Notes: generated from the letters alone by a model not told the origin. 64,000 nucleotides of DNA from Flavobacterium sp. ACN6 (GCF_002304005.1 NZ_MRCQ01000001.1:496001-560000); one strand, 5' to 3'; numbered from the stretch's first letter, positions 26,689 through 35,982 are shown. Numbers and translations are program-made.

Positions 26689-27087
26689 ATGCCATTTGTC
26701 CGAATCAGTTTACCGAAGAAACTTTCGTTGGAAACAAAGAATACTATTTCACAATCAGTCCATCAATCTTTAATAGAAGAATTTCATATTCCTGAAGCTG
26801 ATTATTTCCATGTAATTGAAGAATTAGAAACTCATCAAATAAAATATCCAGAAAGTTATCTCGGAATCTCACATTCTGATGAAATAATATATGTGCAAAT
26901 AACAGCAGGACAAGGTAGAACACTGGAACAAAAAAAGAAGCTCTATCATCAAATTGGAACAAGAATTTCTTCAACAACCTCCATTCTAATTAATAATGTA
27001 ATTATCATTCTTTTAGAAAATAATGGGCTTGAAAATTGGTCTTTTGGAAATGGCGAAATTCAGGAACAGAAACATTTGAAAAAGTAA
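26689..27087 (+). CDS. Tautomerase family protein
   Basis: 132 residues starting 'MPFVRISLPKK', so after Met removal it has the catalytic N-terminal proline of the 4-oxalocrotonate tautomerase superfamily. The body is a fused double beta-alpha-beta unit (second unit from about residue 65, 'EIIYVQITAGQGRTLEQKKKL'). The length suits the longer YusQ/MSAD-like branch. Together with the upstream VOC gene it probably handles a keto-enol intermediate. The substrate is not identifiable. Confidence 0.85.
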   Translation: MPFVRISLPKKLSLETKNTISQSVHQSLIEEFHIPEADYFHVIEELETHQIKYPESYLGISHSDEIIYVQITAGQGRTLEQKKKLYHQIGTRISSTTSILINNVIIILLENNGLENWSFGNGEIQEQKHLKK

Positions 27088-27100
27088 ATTCATTAAAAGT

Positions 27101-27135
27101 AAAAGCCCAATTCAAATAGAATGAATTGGGCTTTT
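27101..27135. terminator. Bidirectional terminator
   Basis: Perfect 14-nt arms (27101-27114, AAAAGCCCAATTCA; 27122-27135) enclose a 7-nt loop, with A-rich and T-rich ends. It lies between convergent genes (tautomerase and the P-type ATPase) and can serve both. Confidence 0.85.
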
Positions 27136-27152
27136 GCTTTTAAATTTATCAT

Positions 27153-29153
27153 TTAAAACCGCATCTTCTGAATTCTAACCGCATTTAAAATCGCTAGTAA
27201 AGCAACACCAACATCGGCAAAAACAGCTTCCCACATTGTTGCAAGCCCGCCTGCGCCAAGAATTAGTACAAAAGCTTTTACGACAAAAGCCAGTGTAATA
27301 TTCTGCCAGACTATCTTTTTGGTTTGTTTCCCAATATTAATTGCCATTGCAATTTTGCTTGGTTTATCATCCTGAATAACAATATCAGCGGTTTCGATTG
27401 CAGCATCGCTTCCTAAACCTCCCATCGCGATTCCAACAGTACTTAGAGCAATTACAGGCGCATCGTTTACGCCGTCGCCCACAAAAGCTACAGTTTCGTT
27501 TTTGGCTTTAATTTCGTTTACTTTATTGACTTTGTCTTCTGGAAGTAAATCACCAAAAGCATTTGAAATTCTTAATTTATCAGCAACAAATTGGACAACG
27601 TTCGTTTTATCACCGCTCAGCATGGTTAGCTTCACTCCTAATGATTTTAGTTTTGAAACGGTTTCCTGAGCATCTTCTTTAATTTCATCTGCAATTGTCA
27701 GATAACCTGCAAATTTCCCGTCATAAGCAATCGCAATTGTGGTATATACTACTGAAGATGGATCAATATCATAACTAATATTAAATTTATCCAGAAGTTT
27801 GAAATTCCCAACATAAAATGCTTTTCCATTATGAAAAGCTTTTAATCCGTGTCCGGAAATTTCTTCAATATCTTTCAATTCAATTACAGCATCGATTGGT
27901 CCCACGTGATTGTGAATTGCTGTTGCGACGGGATGAGTACTTCTGCTTTCTAGAGCATTTACCAGTTTCAGAATTTCTTCTTTATCAAAATCGGATTTTA
28001 TAATAACTTCCTGAACTTTAAAAACACCTTCGGTCATTGTTCCCGTTTTATCAACCACAACATTCTGAATCGTCGAAATACTATCTAAGAAATTACTGCC
28101 TTTAAAGAGAATTCCGTTTTTACTCGCCGCGCCGATTCCGCCAAAATACCCTAACGGAATACTGATAACCAAAGCACAAGGACAAGAAATTACCAAGAAA
28201 ACCAAAGCTCTGTACAACCAGTCGCTAAAAACATAATTATCTACAAAAAGTATTGGCACTAAACAAATTGCAATTGCCAGATACACTACAATTGGCGTAT
28301 AGATTTTGGCGAATTTTCTAATAAAAAGTTCAGCAGGCGCTTTCTTTGTTGTAGCATTTTGAACCAATTCTAATATTTTAGATAATTTACTATCGCTATA
28401 TGCGGTTGTTACTTTGACTTCAGCAATTGTATTTCCGTTTATCATTCCAGCCAGAACGGTTTCGCCTTTCTTTTTCGTATTGGGCTTGCTTTCTCCCGTT
28501 AATGCTGCGGTATTAAACGAAGCAGAATCTGATAATAATTCACCGTCTAAACCTAGTTTTTCTCCTGCTTTCATCTGGATAACAGCTCCAATCTGCACCT
28601 CTTTTGCTTTTACTTTTACCGCAGTATTGTTTTCTAAAATATGGACTTCATCTGGGCGCTGGTCTAGTAAACTTTTAATACTGGATTTTGCTCTACTAAC
28701 CGCCATTCCCTGAAATGTTTCTCCAATTGTATAAAACAACATTACGGCTACTCCTTCTGGATATTCGCCAATTGCAAATGCACCAATCGTCGCAATACAC
28801 ATCAGGAAAAATTCTGAGAAAACGTCTCCTTTTATAATGCTCTCATACGCTTCTCTTAAAACCGGAAGCCCAACTGGAAGATAAGCAATAGCATACCAAA
28901 TCGTTCTTACATATCCTGTAAACCAAGTTTGAGGAAAATAGTTGTCAAAAGCAATTCCAATCAGTAATAAAGCAAAGGAAATTATGGCGGGAAGAAACAA
29001 CTTAAATAAACTGCCTTCTACATTATGCTCGTGATTGTGTCCGTCATGGTCGTGTCCGTCATTCTCAATATGTACAGGTTCGTCGTGAGAACAGCAGCAG
29101 GATGGTTTGGGTTTGCTTTTTATATTTTTTACTTCTTTATCTTGATGTATCAT
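27153..29153 (-). CDS. Zn/Cd/Co/Pb-type heavy-metal P1B ATPase
   Basis: 666 residues, an inner-membrane metal exporter. There is no N-terminal HMA fold; instead it has a Cys/His-rich tail ('CCCSHDEPVHIENDGHDHDG', residues 19-38). It has the actuator 'TGES' (219-222), membrane ligand 'CPC' (324-326), phosphorylated 'DKTGT' (D369), 'HP' (407-408) and 'GDGVND' (559-564). Lys626 and Asp647, 21 residues apart in the last helices, match the P1B-2 pair (K693/D714 of E. coli ZntA), indicating divalent Zn/Cd/Pb rather than copper. It precedes the Czc-type efflux genes on the same strand. Confidence 0.94.
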   Translation of the reverse strand: MIHQDKEVKNIKSKPKPSCCCSHDEPVHIENDGHDHDGHNHEHNVEGSLFKLFLPAIISFALLLIGIAFDNYFPQTWFTGYVRTIWYAIAYLPVGLPVLREAYESIIKGDVFSEFFLMCIATIGAFAIGEYPEGVAVMLFYTIGETFQGMAVSRAKSSIKSLLDQRPDEVHILENNTAVKVKAKEVQIGAVIQMKAGEKLGLDGELLSDSASFNTAALTGESKPNTKKKGETVLAGMINGNTIAEVKVTTAYSDSKLSKILELVQNATTKKAPAELFIRKFAKIYTPIVVYLAIAICLVPILFVDNYVFSDWLYRALVFLVISCPCALVISIPLGYFGGIGAASKNGILFKGSNFLDSISTIQNVVVDKTGTMTEGVFKVQEVIIKSDFDKEEILKLVNALESRSTHPVATAIHNHVGPIDAVIELKDIEEISGHGLKAFHNGKAFYVGNFKLLDKFNISYDIDPSSVVYTTIAIAYDGKFAGYLTIADEIKEDAQETVSKLKSLGVKLTMLSGDKTNVVQFVADKLRISNAFGDLLPEDKVNKVNEIKAKNETVAFVGDGVNDAPVIALSTVGIAMGGLGSDAAIETADIVIQDDKPSKIAMAINIGKQTKKIVWQNITLAFVVKAFVLILGAGGLATMWEAVFADVGVALLAILNAVRIQKMRF

Positions 29154-29378
29154 TTTTGAAGTTTCAGTTTTTTTGTTTCAAGTTTCAAGTTGAAACTTTG
29201 TTAAATAATGTTCTAAATTTAAGCAATTTGTGGCAATTAGCATTAAGTGAAAATGTTATAATCTCGCAAAAACGCTAAGGCGCAAAGTTTTTTATTTTGC
29301 CACAGATAAAAGGATAAAAATAATTTTTCTCGTTTTGTGTGATTTCTACGTAAGACATAAATTGAGCAGCTCCTATTT

Positions 29379-29508
29379 GAATTGCCTCCTGCTTTAGCTG
29401 GAGGTTACTTAAATTTTAAGTGTAATGGCTTTAGCCAAACTTTCGCATTTTGGCTAAAGCCTGTCTTTCTTATTTATTTACACCTCCAGCTAAAGCTGGA
29501 GGCAATTC
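29379..29508. repeat. Composite palindromic element, copy 1
   Basis: Outer halves GAATTGCCTCC..GCTTTAGCTGGAGG and CCTCCAGCTAAAGCTGGAGGC-AATTC are inverted relative to each other. They flank an inner hairpin, GGCTTTAGCCAAA...TTTGGCTAAAGCC. It is the same module set as at 1618-1703. Copy 2 lies at 29748-29879 as part of the tandem duplication. Confidence 0.85.
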
Positions 29509-29608
29509 GATTTAATTCTTTAAAAAACCTTTGTGACTCTGCGAGCAAATTTCGTCGTCAAAAAACCTCAGAATCTTAGAACCTTAGCTGCTCAGAACCT
29601 TAAAAAAA

Positions 29609-29662
29609 TCAATGTTCATGCTCTCCTCCGCCTTTCATTGCTGAAAGCAGATTAAAAGCGTT
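29609..29662 (-). pseudogene. Duplicated 3' tail of the RND adaptor gene
   Basis: The minus strand reads the same C-terminal peptide as the adaptor gene ('LLSAMKGGGEHEH' and stop), with one Tyr-to-Asn change just before it. Upstream of that the match to the gene ends. It has no start and is a by-product of the tandem duplication. Confidence 0.85.
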
Positions 29663-29747
29663 TTTTGCCACAGATTAAAAGGATAAAAATGATTTTTCTC
29701 GTTTTGTGTGATTTCTACGTAAGATATAAATTGAGCAGCTTCTATTT

Positions 29748-29879
29748 GAATTGCCTCCTGCTTTAGCTGGAGGTTACTTAAATTTTAAGTGTAATGGCTT
29801 TAGCCAAACTTTCGCATTTTGGCTAAAGCCTCTCTTTCTTATTCATATTTACACCTCCAGCTAAAGCTGGAGGCAATTC
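29748..29879. repeat. Composite palindromic element, copy 2
   Basis: Second copy of the 29379-29508 element, differing by a few substitutions and a 2-nt insertion before the right-hand hairpin. It arose with the tandem duplication. Confidence 0.85.
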
Positions 29880-29981
29880 AATTTAATTCTTTAAAAAACC
29901 TTTGTGACTCTGCGAGCAAATTTCGCCGTCAAAAAAACTCAGAATCTTAGAACCTTAGCTGCTCAGAACCTTAAAAAAAAA

Positions 29982-31250
29982 TCAATGTTCATGCTCTCCT
30001 CCGCCTTTCATTGCTGAAAGCAGATAAAAAGCGTTTTTCGTAACAATTTTAGCATTGGGTTCCATCTTATCAACAAACTTAATTTCTGTAAAACCTAAAT
30101 CTGTTGTGCCAGGAATTACTTCTAAAGCTTTAAAATGAATTTCATTTTCATGGCTTTCTTCTTTTTCAGCTGCTGTATGTTCGTGTTTTTCTTTGGTATG
30201 TTTTTCCTCTTGTACAAAAACAAAATACTTGTCAGCATTTCTAACAACGGCATCTTTCGGCAGAGCTGGAACCGTTGCGTTTGTAATATTGATATTGGCA
30301 GAAACATACATTCCTGGAATAAGACCTTTTGCGTCGGCGGGATCAATTTTAGCGTGTACAGCAACGGTTTTACTTTCGTTAGAAAATGATTTATTGATTC
30401 CGAAAATCTTTCCTTTAATTGATTTGTTTGACTGGTTGGTCAATACAAAATCAATTACTTGACCTACCGAAATTGATCCCAGATCTTTCTCATAAACATT
30501 CAAATCCAAATGCATCTGACTGTTGTCGACCACTTCAAAAAGCGAAACTCCTGTATTGGCAAAAGCGCCTTTGGCAATATTGATTTTCCCTACATAGCCG
30601 TTTATTGGTGCAACAATTGGGACTAAAGAAGTACTTCCTTTAGTCGAGACATGCAATGCATCCAGCTTGTTTTTTGCTGCCTGCGCGCGGGCTTTTTCGG
30701 CTGCTAATTTGGCTTTTACTTCCTGAAATATTTTTCTCGGATTTACATTTTCGTCGCTCAACGTTTTCTGGCGGTTGTATTCTAACTGTAAGTATTCAAC
30801 ATTGGCAATAGCAGAATGGTAATCTTCCTGCATTTCAATAACTTCCAGATTTTGAATCGTTGCCAAAACTTTTCCTTTATTTACAAATGTTCCTTCTAAA
30901 ACATAAATATCCTTTACTGTTCCGCCAATTAAAGTCGAAACCTCTGCGGAATTCTGCGGTGGAACTGTAGTATAACCATTGGCTTTTATGATTTTATTGA
31001 GGTTTCGGTCTTCTACAAATCCAGTTTCAATTCCGACCGTTTTATATTGGGATTCGGTTAAAGAAACTTCGGTCTGCGATTTTTCTTCTTTAGTAATTTC
31101 CTCGGTTTTCTTCTTATTGCATGCGATTAAGGTAACCGCAAGGCACGCAAGGGCAAAGCGCAAGACACGCAAGGAAATTAAACTTTGCGAACTTTGCGTA
31201 AATATCTTTGCGAACTTTGCGGTTAAATCTGCTCTTAAATCTATTTTCAT
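29982..31250 (-). CDS. Efflux RND periplasmic adaptor (CzcB/CusB-like membrane-fusion protein)
   Basis: 422 residues. A lipoprotein signal ends at 'TLIAC' (C44), so the mature protein is anchored to the inner membrane facing the periplasm. A beta-barrel/lipoyl domain ('IGGTVKDIYVLEGTFVNKGKVLATI', described as about 107-131), a helical hairpin (about 135-200) and a second lipoyl half ('VAPINGYVGKINIAKGA', about 214-230) follow. A His-rich stretch near the end ('KHTKEKHEHTAAEKEESHE') and terminal 'GGGEHEH' are likely metal ligands. Residues about 9-44 are encoded by the dispersed TTTGCG repeat, yet still form a working-looking lipobox. It starts 2 nt after the TolC-like gene. Confidence 0.92.
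   Translation of the reverse strand: MKIDLRADLTAKFAKIFTQSSQSLISLRVLRFALACLAVTLIACNKKKTEEITKEEKSQTEVSLTESQYKTVGIETGFVEDRNLNKIIKANGYTTVPPQNSAEVSTLIGGTVKDIYVLEGTFVNKGKVLATIQNLEVIEMQEDYHSAIANVEYLQLEYNRQKTLSDENVNPRKIFQEVKAKLAAEKARAQAAKNKLDALHVSTKGSTSLVPIVAPINGYVGKINIAKGAFANTGVSLFEVVDNSQMHLDLNVYEKDLGSISVGQVIDFVLTNQSNKSIKGKIFGINKSFSNESKTVAVHAKIDPADAKGLIPGMYVSANINITNATVPALPKDAVVRNADKYFVFVQEEKHTKEKHEHTAAEKEESHENEIHFKALEVIPGTTDLGFTEIKFVDKMEPNAKIVTKNAFYLLSAMKGGGEHEH
31136..31235. repeat. TTTGCG-type repeat inside the adaptor coding start
   Basis: Iterated GCAAGGCACGCAAGG, CGAACTTTGCG and CTTTGCGGTTAAA units fill about 100 nt and encode, in frame, the signal peptide region of the adaptor. Related copies lie outside genes near 14.2, 15.37, 35.76 and 53.83 kb, so here a dispersed intergenic repeat has become coding. 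Confidence 0.85.
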
Positions 31251-31252
31251 TT

Positions 31253-32500
31253 TTAATTGTTTTTGATGGTTGGAAATTGAAGTTCGATAGCACTTTGGTT
31301 GTAGCTGTGGGTCGCTTCTGCATATTGTTTTTTTATATCAATTGCCTGATTTAAAAAACTGATATACGACCAATAACTCATATCGCCATTGGCATAACTT
31401 TTCTGTGCCGTTTCGATAATCTGATTGGCATATTGCAATCCTTCATTTTGGTAATACGCTAAGTTTTTCTGCTGTTTCAAGAAGTTATGCTGCAATTCTT
31501 CTTGCTGCAGGTTTAAGATCATTTTACTTTTATCTAAAGCCAATTGCGACTGCGAGATACTAATTTCAGATGCTTTCGCTTTCGTTGTATTCACGCCTCC
31601 AAACAGCGGTATCTGCAGTCCGGCGGTAAAACCCTGAAATAAAGATTCTGTGTTTATAGTCTGAGCAAAATAGCCTAAACCAACTTTTGGGGTTCTCAGA
31701 GCTTTAAAAGTTCCTGCTTCCTTTTGATAAACTGAAATCTGCTGTTCATAAAAATCGGTTATTAAAAGCGCGGCTTTCGAATTATCTTTACTTTCTACAA
31801 AAGCATATTGAAGCGTTGTACTTTCCTCTGGAATAATTTTTTGAGTAGTCTGAACAAAAAACTGCAGCTGTTTCTGATAAATCGCTAAATCGTATTCTAA
31901 TTGTGCTTTTTGGGTTTCAATTTCTTTCACTTTCGCTTTAGCGCTTATCACTTCTATATTCCCGCCTTCCCCAGTTTTAAAACGGAGTTCGGCGTTCTTT
32001 AGAAATTTGGTATAAATTTCATTTAATTCTGAGTTTAACTTCTGAATCGAAATTCCATACAAATATTGATAATAAGCCAAAGTCACAGCTTTTTCTATTT
32101 CATAAGAAGACAATGCTTTTCGTTTTTCAGCCAATTTCGCCAATTCTTCCTGTAATTGTCTATTGGCTTTTGTAACATTTCCTAACGGAAAAAACTGCTG
32201 TACCGAAACATTGTGATCGAAATCGGCGCTGTTAAACTGCCCTCCTTGATACTGCACTTGCAGCGGATCGGGCTGGAAAGCTGTTTTCTTTAAAATGGTT
32301 TGTTTTTCGATTTCCTTATCGGCAATTTTTAAATCGATGTTGTTTGATTTGGCGAGTTCGATTGCTTTTTCAAGACTGATCGATTTCTGTGAAAATGCTA
32401 CTGTACTTGCTAATAGAAACACAATTAAACGCAAAGTTCGCGAAAGACTTATCGCAAAGTTCGCAAAGGGAATTGCGCTGATTTTATATATTGAATTCAT
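31253..32500 (-). CDS. TolC family outer-membrane efflux protein (CzcC-like)
   Basis: 415 residues with a signal peptide of about 38 residues ('LRLIVFLLASTVAFSQ') and two long coiled-coil OEP repeats (about 45-210 and 240-410) typical of the TolC trimer. It forms the outer-membrane duct of the tripartite efflux pump with the adaptor and the RND protein encoded next to it. Residues about 9-25 are encoded by the dispersed repeat. It ends 2 nt before the adaptor start, so the two are translated together. Confidence 0.9.
   Translation of the reverse strand: MNSIYKISAIPFANFAISLSRTLRLIVFLLASTVAFSQKSISLEKAIELAKSNNIDLKIADKEIEKQTILKKTAFQPDPLQVQYQGGQFNSADFDHNVSVQQFFPLGNVTKANRQLQEELAKLAEKRKALSSYEIEKAVTLAYYQYLYGISIQKLNSELNEIYTKFLKNAELRFKTGEGGNIEVISAKAKVKEIETQKAQLEYDLAIYQKQLQFFVQTTQKIIPEESTTLQYAFVESKDNSKAALLITDFYEQQISVYQKEAGTFKALRTPKVGLGYFAQTINTESLFQGFTAGLQIPLFGGVNTTKAKASEISISQSQLALDKSKMILNLQQEELQHNFLKQQKNLAYYQNEGLQYANQIIETAQKSYANGDMSYWSYISFLNQAIDIKKQYAEATHSYNQSAIELQFPTIKNN
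32428..32479. repeat. TTTGCG-type repeat inside the TolC-like coding start
   Basis: Two CGCAAAGTTCGC(A/G)AAG units in plus orientation encode part of the signal peptide of the TolC-like protein on the minus strand ('PFANFAISLSRTLRL'). Confidence 0.8.
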
Positions 32501-32527
32501 TGTAACTTTTATTAAATTTTTCTTTGT

Positions 32528-32581
32528 GTTCTTTGCGTAAACCTTAGCGTTCTTTGCGGTTAAAATCTTTGCGGTTAAATC
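32528..32581. repeat. TTTGCG-type repeat across the end of the RND gene
   Basis: CTTTGCGGTTAAA units span the intercistronic gap and the last codons of the RND gene, where they encode 'FNRKDFNRKER' before the stop. Confidence 0.8.
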
Positions 32582-35500
32582 TCTCCAGCATTAAATACAA
32601 AATCGGTAAAACAATTAAGGTCAATAAAGTTGCTGAGAAAAGACCGCCAATTACGACAGTTGCCAAAGGTTTCTGTACTTCTGCCCCACCGCTTGTAGAT
32701 AATGCCATTGGTAAAAATCCTAAAGAAGCTACGGCAGCTGTCATTAAAACTGGACGTAATCTGGTTCTGGTTCCGATAAGAATTCTTTGCAGCGGATCTA
32801 AAACCCCTTCTGTTTTCAATTGATTGAAATAAGAAATCAATACAATTCCGTTTAGAACGGCAATTCCGAACAAGGCTATAAAACCAATTCCGGCAGAAAT
32901 ACTAAACGGCATTCCTCTCAGCGAAAGCGCAAAAACGCCTCCAATTGCAGATAACGGAATTGCCGTAAAAATCAATAAAGCTTGTTTGACGCTTTTAAAA
33001 GTAAAATACAAAAGCACTAAAATGAGCCCCAAAGCAATTGGTAATGCAACCGAAAGTCTTTTAGATGCCTCAATTAAATTCTCAAACTGTCCGCCGTATG
33101 TGACATAATAGCCTGCAGGAAGTTTAAAGCTTTTATCTAGTTTTGCCTGAATTTCTTCAACAACACTTTTGATGTCTCTCCCGCGAACATTTAATCCAAC
33201 AGTAATTCTTCTTTTTCCGTCTTCGCGGATGACTTGCACCGGACCTTGCTCGTATTCTACCGAAGCAACCTGAGAAAGCGGTACCTGCTGTCCGTTTGGA
33301 AGCGGAATAAACAAATTGCTGACATCTGTAATATCGGCACGATTGTTCTCGTCCATTCGTACCACGACATCAAACCTTTTGCTTTCATCATATATTTTCC
33401 CAGCACTTTCTCCCGCAAATGAAGAACGGATGATCTGGTTTATATCCGAAATATTGAGTCCGTACAATGCAATTTTATCGTAATCGTACTTTACGGTAAT
33501 TTGAGGCAGACCCGTTACTTTATCGGCTTTTAGATCTCCAATTCCCTCGACGGCTTTTATCTTCGAAATTAATTCTGCTGCTTTAGCGTCTAGAATCTCC
33601 AAATCGTCTCCAAAAATTTTAATAGCAATATCAGATCGGCTTCCTGTCATTAATTCGTTAAAACGCATCTGAATAGGCTGTGAAATTTCGATATTTGCAC
33701 CTGGAATTATTTCCATTTCCTCTTTCATCGCATTGGCCAATTCTTCCCAATTATGGTATTTTCCTTTCCAATCCTTTTTGTCTTTTAAAACAATAATCAA
33801 ATCCCCGCTTTCAATGGGCATTGGATCAGTTGGAATTTCACCGCTTCCAATTTTGGTAACAATGGTTTTGATTTCAGGGAATTTAGCTTTTAGAAGCTGT
33901 TCGTATTTTGTAGTCGTTTCTACCATTTGCGTCAGCGAACTTCCAGTCATAATGGTAGCATTAATGGCTAAATCTCCTTCTTCGATTGTGGGAATAAATT
34001 CGCCTCCCATATTTTGGAAAATCACAAAAGCAAAAACAAATAATCCGATGGCGGTCGAAAGGACAACCTTTTTAAATTTTAGTGCTTTATTTAAAAATGG
34101 CATATAACGATTCTCCAGCCAGGCAATCATTCGATCGCTAAAATTGGGTGCATGTTCTGTCTTTTTAGAAAGAAATAAAGCACTCATCATCGGAATATAG
34201 GTTAGAGAAAGAATAAAAGCCCCAATAATCGCAAAACTAACCGTCATCGCCATTGGTTTAAACATTTTGCCTTCTGTCCCTATCAAAGCAAGAATTGGCA
34301 GATAGACAATTAAAATGATGATTTCTCCAAAGGCTGCACTATTTCGTATTTTAGAAGCGGAATTGTAAACCTCTTCATCCATTTCATCCTGAGTCAGTTC
34401 TTTTTTGTTTTTTAATTTCTGAAGATGATGCATCGTGGCTTCTACAATAATTACCGCGCCGTCCACTATAATTCCGAAATCTATGGCGCCTAAGCTCATT
34501 AAATTCCCGCTTACGCCGAAGGCATTCATTAAAATAACAGCAAATAACATCGCTAATGGAATAACGGAAGCCACAATTAATCCCGCACGAAGATTTCCTA
34601 GAAATAAAATCAATACAAAAATTACGATTAAAGCGCCTTCTAATAAATTTTTCGCGACTGTTTTTATGGAATTATCAACTAGTTTTCCTCTATCAATAAA
34701 GGCTTCTGCGGCAACTCCTTCAGGCAGGCTTTTGTTAATCTGAGCCATTTTCTCGTGAATCCTGTTTACAACTGCACTGGAATTTTCGCCTTTTAGCATC
34801 AAAACCAAACCAGAAACAATTTCTCCTTTTCCGTCTTTTGTCGAAGCACCATAACGTAAAGCAACGCCTTCGCGAACCTGAGCCACATTGCGCACTAAGA
34901 CCGGCGAACCGTTACGATTTTTAACGACTACATTTTCAAGATCTTTTACGCCTTTTGCCATTCCAACTCCGCGGATAAAATAGGTGTATTGATCTTTCTC
35001 AATATAAGCACCGCCTGTGTTTTGATTGTTTTTTTCTAAGGCATCAAAAATTTCAGTTATTGTAACGCCCAGACTATTAAGCATATTGGGGTTTACAGCA
35101 ATTTCATATTGTTTTAGTTTTCCGCCCCAGGTACTTACGTCTGCAACGCCTCTAATTCCCTGTAGCTGCGGAATAATAATCCAGTCTTGAATGGTCCTTA
35201 ATTCGACTGCGCTGTATTTATTTTCATAACCTTTTTTGGCGTAAACATCATATTGGTAAATTTCGCCTAAACCTGTTGTAATGGGCGCTAATTCTGGTGA
35301 ATCTACATAATCAGGAATGTTTTCTTCGGCTTGTTTTAAACGCTGGAAAATCTGTTCGCGAGCCCAGTAAATATCTACATCGTCTTCAAAAACAACTGTG
35401 ACAACAGACAATCCGAAACGGGAAATACTGCGCAGTTCTATAATTTCTGGAACTGTTTTTACAGCTCTTTCCAAAGGATAGGTAATTAACTGCTCAACTT

Positions 35501-35678
35501 CCTGACTTGCCAAAGTAGGCGCCGTAGTAATAATCTGTACCTGATTATTAGTTACGTCGGGCAAGGCATCAAGCGGCAGATTTTTAAGCGAATAACTTCC
35601 CCACGCTATTAAAACGAGGGTAAATAATAGTATAACGAATTTGTTTCGTATACTAAACTGAATGATTTTATCTAACAT
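32544..35678 (-). CDS. czcA: CzcA-type heavy-metal efflux RND transporter
   Basis: 1044 residues with the 12-helix RND layout and two large periplasmic loops. It exports divalent metal from periplasm (and cytoplasm) by proton antiport. The helix-4 motif 'DFGIIVDGAVIIVE' (about 400-413) fits DFGx3DGAx3VE, the HME1/2 type (Zn, Co, Cd, Ni), and not the AIG-DAA-IEN form of copper/silver CusA. 'FIPTIEEGDLAI' and 'SGSRSDIAIKIFG'-type loop motifs are present (the latter as 'TGSRSDIAIKIFG'). It is the first gene of the efflux operon (then TolC, adaptor). Its last 11 residues come from the dispersed repeat. Confidence 0.94.
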   Translation of the reverse strand: MLDKIIQFSIRNKFVILLFTLVLIAWGSYSLKNLPLDALPDVTNNQVQIITTAPTLASQEVEQLITYPLERAVKTVPEIIELRSISRFGLSVVTVVFEDDVDIYWAREQIFQRLKQAEENIPDYVDSPELAPITTGLGEIYQYDVYAKKGYENKYSAVELRTIQDWIIIPQLQGIRGVADVSTWGGKLKQYEIAVNPNMLNSLGVTITEIFDALEKNNQNTGGAYIEKDQYTYFIRGVGMAKGVKDLENVVVKNRNGSPVLVRNVAQVREGVALRYGASTKDGKGEIVSGLVLMLKGENSSAVVNRIHEKMAQINKSLPEGVAAEAFIDRGKLVDNSIKTVAKNLLEGALIVIFVLILFLGNLRAGLIVASVIPLAMLFAVILMNAFGVSGNLMSLGAIDFGIIVDGAVIIVEATMHHLQKLKNKKELTQDEMDEEVYNSASKIRNSAAFGEIIILIVYLPILALIGTEGKMFKPMAMTVSFAIIGAFILSLTYIPMMSALFLSKKTEHAPNFSDRMIAWLENRYMPFLNKALKFKKVVLSTAIGLFVFAFVIFQNMGGEFIPTIEEGDLAINATIMTGSSLTQMVETTTKYEQLLKAKFPEIKTIVTKIGSGEIPTDPMPIESGDLIIVLKDKKDWKGKYHNWEELANAMKEEMEIIPGANIEISQPIQMRFNELMTGSRSDIAIKIFGDDLEILDAKAAELISKIKAVEGIGDLKADKVTGLPQITVKYDYDKIALYGLNISDINQIIRSSFAGESAGKIYDESKRFDVVVRMDENNRADITDVSNLFIPLPNGQQVPLSQVASVEYEQGPVQVIREDGKRRITVGLNVRGRDIKSVVEEIQAKLDKSFKLPAGYYVTYGGQFENLIEASKRLSVALPIALGLILVLLYFTFKSVKQALLIFTAIPLSAIGGVFALSLRGMPFSISAGIGFIALFGIAVLNGIVLISYFNQLKTEGVLDPLQRILIGTRTRLRPVLMTAAVASLGFLPMALSTSGGAEVQKPLATVVIGGLFSATLLTLIVLPILYLMLERFNRKDFNRKER

Positions 35679-35754
35679 TTGAATACTATAATGACGTGAA
35701 AAAGGATCGTCTCTAAATGTTGTGGAGAAATAAAATAGTATGTCCTAACTATTT

Positions 35755-35975
35755 TTTACCGCAGAGTTCACTACGATTTAAGTAGAGTTTGCAAAATTTA
35801 AGTCCGCAAGGCTTTGTGAACTTTGTTTTTTTACTTCAATTAAAATAGTAAAAAACTTTGCGTGCTCCGTGGTAATTTTTCTCTCCGTTTTTCGAATTGA
35901 TCCATAAAAAACTAGACAAGAATTTGTCTGATAAATTTGTGGAAAGTCCACAACGCTCTAACTCGGAATTAACCG
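35755..35975. repeat. TTTGCG-type repeats and a small hairpin in the spacer
   Basis: Degenerate CGCAGAGTT, GCAAAATTT, GCAAGGCTTTG and ACTTTGCG units occupy about 35757-35880. A small hairpin, CTCGGAATTAACCGAG (about 35959-35974), lies just downstream of the DUF6660 gene and may be its terminator. Confidence 0.55.
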
Positions 35976-35982
35976 AGCATCA

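Larger units (their letters stand above)
29293..30033. repeat. Tandem duplication, about 370 bp x 2
   Basis: Two nearly identical units (about 29293-29660 and 29661-30033) share the order GCCACAGAT..., the composite hairpin element, 'CTTTGTGACTCTGCGAGCAAA', CTTAGAACCTTAG iterations, and the last 18 codons of the adaptor gene. The offset between copies drifts from 368 to 373 nt because of small indels. Confidence 0.9.

Noticed and set aside
29382..29579. Open frame of 65 codons in the composite hairpin element
   Set aside because: Lies inside the palindromic element and tandem duplication; not protein-like.
32544..35678. Copper/silver (CusA) specificity for the RND pump
   Set aside because: The helix-4 motif is DFGx3DGAx3VE, not the AIGx3DAAx3IEN form of copper/silver pumps.
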